DNA of 64,000 bases from Endothia cerciana (Eukaryota > Ascomycota > Sordariomycetes > Diaporthales > Cryphonectriaceae), in NCBI GenBank assembly GCA_026119935.1, contig JALRMH010000025.1, positions 372,001 to 436,000 of the forward strand, given 5' to 3'. The notes beneath the pieces are model-generated. The model was not told the DNA's origin. It ran no database searches and saw nothing but the letters and a program-made list of their open reading frames with translations. Shown here one piece after another: positions 57,798-64,000 of the stretch. Made by a program: the position numbers and the translations under genes. How positions within the stretch are numbered: the first letter of the stretch is position 1; each line of letters starts with the position of its first letter.

Positions 57798-58618
57798 CCT
57801 CGCTGACGATTTTTGGATTTTTAATTTACTTGCAAGGGGGGGGGGGTTGTTTTCTCTCACTATAACCCGAAGTTGATAGTTAACCCTGAATCTCTCGACG
57901 AGATTCAGATACTCGGGGGGATGGAAAGGCCCATTCAAAGTCCACATGTTGGTCAGCAGCCGCTGCCAGCGCACGCGCCCCGGACTCCGACCAAGCCCCC
58001 CCCCCCCAAAACCGTCAGCATGCAGCCGAGGGGGAAGATTCCAGAACGGGAACCCCCGTGGCGTGCGCCGGGCCGCCGCCGGCTACCGCCAGCTGGACAA
58101 GGAGCGTCCACTGGGCACGCGCGTAACAAGGCTCTGCGGACTGCTTGCTACTTATTTCTCTGCAACATGCAAGAAGTCTATATGCGTGGGTTGGTCGTAT
58201 TTGAAATACGATAGCGGTGGTCTCACGTACCGGTGAGCTGCCGAAGTTGCCCAGCACCGCACGTTACAAGCTCAGCCTGGTGGATCGAGGGCTCGAGGAG
58301 TCAATCGCATTCTCGTCCTGTTGTAGGACGATAATTCAACCCTCTCACAGCAGTCACTTCTTCTTTACTGCTCGTAGAGGTACTATTCGTGTATAGCAGG
58401 CCCAAGATGCGGACCTGAGAAGAGGATAGTATTTATGCGAGCTCTAAAAGGATGGGGCCACTTCCAGTGCTGACTAGGAGCGATGGTGGCTATATAGCTG
58501 CGTATAGGGCAGTCTCTCACACTGATTGTAATTCCGGGGGGGTATATGCAGACTCAAGTGCAAAGCTCTCCTAGACAGAATATGACCAACCTCCGGCAAT
58601 AGATAGATCATCACTTCT
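57798..58618. promoter_or_regulatory. Intergenic: YGL242C-like promoter and 3' flank of the decayed ankyrin gene
   Basis: No gene is seen. GC content appears to drop from about 58.3 kb rightwards. A G10 run (57836-57846) and a C9 run (about 57999) occur on the left side. Confidence 0.4.
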
Positions 58619-61600
58619 TCAGCGCTGGGTTGCCTCCAACATGATGTGTCGTACTCGATCAATCCAGCACCCCGGACCGATCACCTCATCGGGTCTGCTC
58701 TCGGCCATCTGCAATTCATCTTCCGAAGTATCTTTGTCGTCAGGCCATCTGACACCAATAGCCTCTGCAGCTGCTCGTGCAGTCTCGCTGATCTGGGTGC
58801 CGCTGATGGATCTCAGCATCTCCTGCATCCTCTCAGGCCAGTACCTGCCCCAGAAGTCAGACGCATCGCCTTTTTCAAGCTGGCGCTCAAATTCGGGGTA
58901 TAAGTCCCCTGGAACTCTTAGGAGCGCAGCATCCTCCTCCGCGGGCTCCTCAATACCGCCCTGATGGCGCTGTGAGCTAACTGGTTTTGAGGGATCACAG
59001 CAGCTGTGTCGAGTTCTCAAAGCCTCGGCGGTGAGGTACCGCACAGCTGAGATGGGCTGTGCAGCCGATGAATCCGGCTGATATTGGGCCAGGAAGTCCA
59101 CAGAGCCCCGGGAAATGGTTCGAACTGTATCTGTGTCATGATCGCGGTACCAGTGAGCTCATCCGCGGGGGCTGATATTGAATTCGGTGGCCCAAGCGCT
59201 CATATCGATAATGCGCCGTGGTGGCTGGGCTGTCAAAACGTAGGTAGGAGGGATATATGGGCGAGGCTGACTTCATGGCAGACCGTGACAGTGGCGTCCA
59301 GAGATCCGCGCCCTTCTGAATGAGCCAGGCACACTTTTCCAGTGCGGCCGGCTTTCCGGGGGTTGACATTAACTCAAGAGAATCAAGGCGTGTCACCATT
59401 ATCGTCCGGCTCATCAATATCGCGGTATCCAAGATCGGACAAGGTATCAAAGTCCTCATTGCGGAGACTGTCGGCAGATGCGCTTGGACTAGCATAAAGC
59501 CGATGGAACACCGAGCACGCGAGCGAGTCCTGTTTCTGCGGTGTCGAGTGGTGGTGGGACGACAGCGCCTCTACTTTTGAGGGCACGTAGAGTTTTCAAG
59601 AATCTCATCTCAGATATCCCGCTCTCTAGGAGACCAATACTTCTCACTTCCATCTGGGGGAGTCTCGCGAGCGCAAAGTCCTTCAACTTGTCCCTCCTAG
59701 CGAGTAGATGATGGAAATAAAGGCCCCTACAATCTTGACGGGCATGGTGCAAGGACCGGTTCGGGTTAGGTAAGCTGATGTCGTGGTTTAGCAAGATTTT
59801 CTAGAGAGGCTGTGCACTCACCACGGCGTTTCTCTTTGTCCCTGCAATGAACTAGTGCACAATCTGGTGGCGTCCAACCCCAACAGTCTGACTGACTCAA
59901 TAGATCAGGTGTTGACTTTTGAAAGCACAAGACTCAGGCACTCCGGTTGTCGCATGGCGAGGTGCAGTGGCGTTTGCCGAAGGATGTTCGTTTCGTGTAA
60001 TGACTGTGGGTATTGTGCAAGCAGACGTTCAGCTTCGGTGCAGTTCCCAGCGGCAACGGCTATGCTCAGAGGGCCATACTCGCATGCTACTCAAAGAGTC
60101 AGAACTTGGTAAATGGTTTTACGGAAGCCCCACGCGTCTAGGCCGCCCATGCTTAGCAACTCACCCTCGATCAAGGATGCACATCGGGCAACCATGTTCA
60201 ATGTATGGTATAAGCCCGGAAAATCGAGAGAAAGACGCTCTCTGGGACACCGCAAAGACACCAGATTCACCTGGCAGTCTTGGGAGCAGATTGAATCGAG
60301 CACTGTTCCAAAGCAGCCTACGCGGTTCGGCATCAAGCTCGTACCGAGGTTTTGCAAAATGACCGGGTATTTTATCCTGCACATGTGCGCCAGGATACTT
60401 CCCGCAGCGGTCCTGAAGCCATGAGTAGGACTCGTGGACACTTATCAAGGTTAGATGCGTCTGACTTACAAGCCGTAAACATCATGTGTCATCGCTGTTG
60501 CCCCAGCTCCAGCATGTATAAGACTGTTCAGAAATTGGTTGCCAGCCCTGACCAGAGAATCCCGAGGCTCACACGGGAAACGTCTCAAGATGGCCTGTAA
60601 GCGATCGGTTTTGTTTAGTCAGCTATTGCTTGCACCTTATCAGTATTCTGGTATCAAACTTACGAGAAAACGTTACTTGCCAGAATCTTCGGCAAACTCA
60701 TGGATGAGTGATCGCCCCTCATGGTCAGTGTCCCTTGCTGAAGCGTTTCTGTTCCGAAAAAGTCTGACCATTCCCTGTCTGCAAAGCTCAAACAACTCAA
60801 CTCGCTCACACAAGTTGCCCTTGGTCAGACCTGCGGGGTCCAATCCCCAATATAATGAGTCGTGAAGGACGTCGAGTATCTGAAAAGCAGGAGATTTGTG
60901 CTTGTCGACGATAGGAATGTATGCAAGGCTCGGGCTCATACTGAACCCGCCGGCCCCAGACGTGATAGTGAAGGAGAACCTGATGGAGCCCCTTGCAATT
61001 CTTCTCTACCAAACTAGGTCAAGCGTCACTTTTCTGGTTCGTCTGGGGTCGTCACAACCCATAAAACTCACAGCTAGGGAAGTGGTCTCCGCATAACTCG
61101 GTCTCGTCGCTCACATGAATTATACTCATGTCTGTCCACCGGTTTGAGCGCTTTCGACTTCTGGGGCACGAACAGTCCTGGCTGTGCCCGAATTGGGGGG
61201 CGAGTTGTACTCCGTGGGTCAACGGCGAGTCTCGCAGCGGTGACGGCAGGGCTGTGGCGGTCGAGCAACTCTCCACAAGTTCCCTCAGCTGTGAGGGTTT
61301 CGCGACCAGCCGACGAACCGCCGTCCGAGACAGCTGCCTGATTCGATCCTCCTCCGCACCTCGCAAGGACGTGATATTTGCGTCTGACAAGGCGGAGAGC
61401 AGTTGGAGCATCTGATCCTGGCCACTCTTGACCTTCCGGAATGCTGTCGTGGAGTTGCTGCGACTCTCTCTGGATGAGATCGGAGACCTCGCCTGTGTGA
61501 ATGTGCATGCCTTCGCAGATGAGAGAGGCTTCTTGCCTGGCAATACTGGAGGTTTTTTTTTCCGCAGAGACAGATATAGTATGACAGACTTCTGACGTCC

Positions 61601-62698
61601 CTCGCTGAACGAGACTAGACATAGCCTTCTGGTGGTTAGTCAACCTTTCATGAAATTGAAATGCTTCTCGGTCAATGTGCGCGGAAGTCTCCCCTGCTAT
61701 AGTAGACATGTCTTGTCGCAGAGCCGATACGACTTCTTGAACCTTGCCATCGGTATTGAGCGTCTGAGCTGATATGGCCTCGTGCACAGAGGATGCTTCT
61801 TGGTGGATATCGTCGCTAATACCGTGTATCCCGGTTGAGATGTCGTTCCGGAGTTGCGAAACTTCATGCTGCACATTGGTATTGATTCGTTGTGTCTACG
61901 TAGTGACCTTATCATGGACTTGCGAGGTTCCTTCTTGTATCTTCGCCTGGATGGACAGTTCATGAGAGGTCAACGCTGGACTGATCTGATTCAGACTGTG
62001 CTGAAGTTCCGGTAGCTTAATCGTGCTGATTTCTGATATTATCTTTTCGCCAAAGATACTCGGGTCCCTATATACATTGTTAGATCTCGGAGGCATGGGA
62101 CATCAAGGGCCCGCTTGACGCCTAGCCTACGGGTTGGCGGCTTGTAAGGCAGTGGACAGAATACCGCTGACCTTTGCCACTGTTGCCCTCAGCATCTCCA
62201 GATCTTGACGATGGAACGGATACGTAAGTCGGTTCTTCTGTTCCCAAACCTTCTGTTGCCATTGAGTCCCGGAAGAACTGCCTGTGCCGGTGGTCCTGTT
62301 TAGAAAGTCATTGTGAGCCGACAACTCCGTGTCACACTCCCTCAGACACTTCTCCACGGCGGCAGCTGCATTTCTGTGACCGTCTGGGAGAGCAGAGGCA
62401 ACCGAGAGTGTAGACAACGCCGAGGAGTTCTGGACAATTAGAGCAGCTGGGGAGATGAAAGAGATTGTAAGGTAGCATGTTGAGGCCACGGTCTCACACA
62501 CAAAGATAAGTAGACGTCAGCCCAAGCGTCTGGTACCAACCGGTGAAATGCGATTGCAACGTCGCTGGGTGGCGGATTCGTGTCTGGAGTCATTGGTGTA
62601 TGCAAATGAAGGCTTGCTTGGCCAATGGGCTGTGCATCTGGGAAGTCGCGGTCATACAGTCTAGCGAGTAACAGAGTCACAAGTACTTCTTGTTTCAA
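58619..62698 (-). pseudogene. Decayed large fungal ankyrin-repeat / coiled-coil gene (STAND-associated type N-terminus)
   Basis: Pieces of one large protein appear in order on the minus strand but in changing frames. 62460-62127: helical N-terminal region (WEQKNRLTYPFHRQDLEML). 62096-61450: long heptad-like region (QEASSVHEAISAQ, ALRQDMSTIAGETSAHIDRE). 61449-61080: LLSALSDANITSLRG then a CSCPRSRKRSNRW block. 60995-60673: FTITSGAGGFSMSP then DHEGRSLIHEF. 60085-59834: ankyrin units GPLSIAVAAGNCTEAERLL, RQTPLHLAMRQPECL, DCWGWTPPDCALVH. 59720-59270: LKDFALARLPQM, LGYRDIDEPDDNGDTP, EKCAWLIQKGADLW. 59101-58619: AVRYLTAEALRTRHSCCD to a TAA-type end. Breaks are TAG at 61896-61898 and 61006-61008 and frame changes near 61445, 59918, 59555 and 59400. 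A few could be missed introns, but no good splice sites explain most of them. Intact relatives are common in Sordariomycetes and have no settled function. Confidence 0.65.
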
Positions 62699-62699
62699 T

Positions 62700-63041
62700 C
62701 AGGTGGTGTGGCAGCGCCATAGGTGCGAATGCCTTCACTGCCGTTTTCAGCCCTTCACTCAGTCTTTTACCAAGTGAACGGTTGATAGCCCGTGCGGTAG
62801 CTATCCATTTAAACAGCCAGCGAATTCTCTAGCTAGATTAAAAGAATTCAGACAACTGCATACATACTTCTTTGACACTGACTACACTTCCACAGGTGGC
62901 TACAGCAGTGCCGCCCCATACATCGTCTCCCCATATAGCATAGACCCTGCGCTTGGTCATGTTCTTTCGCGGAGCGGTCCATATTATATGCGGTTTCACC
63001 ATGCTTGAGATATCGTATGCAAGTTTTTCAGAAAATCCCAT
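62700..63041 (-). pseudogene. Possible 5' exons of the same relic, unrecognised
   Basis: A minus-strand ATG at 63041 opens MGFSEKLAYDISSMVKPHI, continuing to VSVKE at about 62866. After a GTATGT or GTCAGT donor and a CTAG acceptor near 62828, the frame resumes with RIRWLFKWIATARAINRSLG and runs to HHLIETRSTCDS before a stop. Composition looks coding-like, but I recognise no family and the first intron would be only 39-56 nt. It may be the decayed N-terminus of the ankyrin gene or a separate fragment. Confidence 0.3.
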
Positions 63042-63436
63042 AGCAGGGATCCTTTTGGGCCGAGGGACATTTAATCTCTGGTTTGTAGGGGCCCTTGCCT
63101 AGTGATGGGAGACATACGGTGGGGGGGGGGGGGCCCGGGAGGGGACCCGGCGCGTCATATCTGCGCCTCCACACAACGAATACAGTACCTGACCACATGC
63201 CTCGATTGCGAACGGTCCCTTGCTTCTACACCCTTATGATCGTTAAAAATGGGCAAAGAGAAGCTAGATTCCATCATCTCGAAAATAAATCGCGTCAACG
63301 TTTCTGATGACTCAAGCAGACATTCTAGGGTACTTGCATGGAGATTATGCTTATATTTAACATTGGGCAACGCCGACGGCCTGGGAGTCCCGCTACACCC
63401 ACGAAGTCCCATTCCTAGAGAGACCCAACATATCCT
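63042..63436. other. Intergenic between ankyrin relic and GH93-like gene
   Basis: 395 bp with a G13 run near 63120 and nothing else I can support. It should contain the 3' UTR of the GH93-like gene. Confidence 0.4.
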
Positions 63437-64000
63437 CTACGCACTCACCAGCCCGTCTATACTCAAGATCGACCAGCTCACATTATTAGTCGTGCTCGGT
63501 GGCAACGCGCCAGCACCCATGATCAACAGCCGATCCTGGTCCTCCCTGAACACCCTCAGGTGCCGCGTGTAGCTCGTCGGCGCCGTCGTCTCCCTCTCCT
63601 CCCACGCGCCGACGTCCCCGAGCTTCGTGTTTGTGAACACCGTGCTGGCCCCGCCCGAGCTGACGATGATCGACCCGTTCCGGCCGCCCACGGAGCTCCA
63701 GGTGACGTACGGGGACCCCAGCGGGACCGTGCCGGTGTTCGCGGCGACGATGGGCAGTCCGGCGGACTCGTTGAACCTGAGCGGGTTGGAGTTGATGCGG
63801 TAGTATACGGGGAAGAGGTACGTGCCGGTGGTGAGGTTGGTGTAGTGCCCGAACTCGTAGGTCATCATGTAGTCGCCGCTGGGGAGCTGCGTGATGGTGG
63901 TCATGCCCGGCCGGTCGGCGTAGACGGGATATTCGACGTCAGGGACGACGGGACCCCAGTTGCGGAGATCAGTACTCGTCTGGTGCACGAGCCGTTGGCC
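63437..64000 (-). CDS. Glycoside hydrolase family 93-like exo-arabinanase, C-terminal part (runs off window end)
   Basis: 187 codons are open from the window edge to a stop at 63437-63439, so the N-terminus with signal peptide and first blades is outside. The visible part reads GQRLVHQTSTDLRNWGPVV, then YADRPGMTTITQLPSGDYMM and TYEFGHY, FPVYYRINSNPLRF, GSPYVTWSSVGGRNGSIIVS and RHLRVFREDQDRLLIMGAG. These are the later blades of the sialidase-like propeller of GH93, secreted fungal enzymes that release arabinobiose from the ends of linear 1,5-alpha-arabinan in pectin. The RPGMTT and GSPYVTW blocks are the most diagnostic. Two N-glycosylation sequons (NLT, NGS) are seen. Another sialidase-superfamily role is possible. 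No intron is needed in this part. Confidence 0.8.
   Translation of the reverse strand, partial: GQRLVHQTSTDLRNWGPVVPDVEYPVYADRPGMTTITQLPSGDYMMTYEFGHYTNLTTGTYLFPVYYRINSNPLRFNESAGLPIVAANTGTVPLGSPYVTWSSVGGRNGSIIVSSGGASTVFTNTKLGDVGAWEERETTAPTSYTRHLRVFREDQDRLLIMGAGALPPSTTNNVSWSILSIDGLVSA

Overview
The window is nuclear DNA from a filamentous ascomycete, most likely a Sordariomycete. The evidence is GC-rich coding sequence with strong GC3 bias, many short GT..AG introns (52-208 nt) with CTGAC/CTAAC branch sites, long microsatellite-rich intergenic DNA, and orthologues of typical Pezizomycotina housekeeping genes. The species cannot be fixed from sequence alone. I support 19 loci: 16 complete protein-coding genes, two partial genes cut by the window ends, and one large decayed gene. 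There is also one weak small-gene candidate near 6.4 kb.

Layout. 1-5.2 kb: 5' part of a Nab3-like RNA-binding protein (minus), divergent from a mitochondrial GGQ peptidyl-tRNA hydrolase (PTH4-type), then a Ca2+/calmodulin-dependent kinase. 5.2-11.1 kb: GC-rich DNA with no convincing gene. 11.1-12.6 kb: AUR1, inositol phosphorylceramide synthase. 14.7-19.6 kb: a head-to-head pair, RNA polymerase I subunit RPA34.5 and the rRNA-processing kinase GRC3. 20.9-24.3 kb: SPT7 of SAGA, with a stop-free intron inside its bromodomain. 25.6-29.5 kb: a small VanZ-like membrane protein and a ferric-reductase-type flavocytochrome. 30.3-37.1 kb: TIP20/RINT1 tether, a YMC-type mitochondrial carrier and COG3. 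37.6-44.0 kb: an FMP25-like mitochondrial RCC1 protein and a tyrosine phosphatase with polyglutamine. 45.7-47.5 kb: an amidohydrolase. 47.5-54.3 kb: a second gene-poor GC-rich stretch. 54.3-57.8 kb: folliculin/LST7 and a small ankyrin protein (YGL242C-type). 58.6-63.0 kb: a decayed copy of a large fungal ankyrin-repeat/coiled-coil gene, in DNA that looks less GC-rich. 63.4-64.0 kb: the 3' part of a GH93 exo-arabinanase-like gene.

Functional themes. Several neighbours share a theme: RNA metabolism and ribosome synthesis (Nab3-like, RPA34.5, GRC3, SPT7), vesicle tethering (TIP20 and COG3 within 7 kb), sphingolipid synthesis (AUR1), mitochondria (PTH4, YMC, FMP25) and nutrient or calcium signalling (LST7, CaM kinase, PTP). 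The right end (58-64 kb), with a decayed ankyrin gene next to a secreted-type glycoside hydrolase, looks like the most accessory part. Exon coordinates were worked out by hand from splice signals, reading-frame continuity and family conservation. No alignment or search was run.
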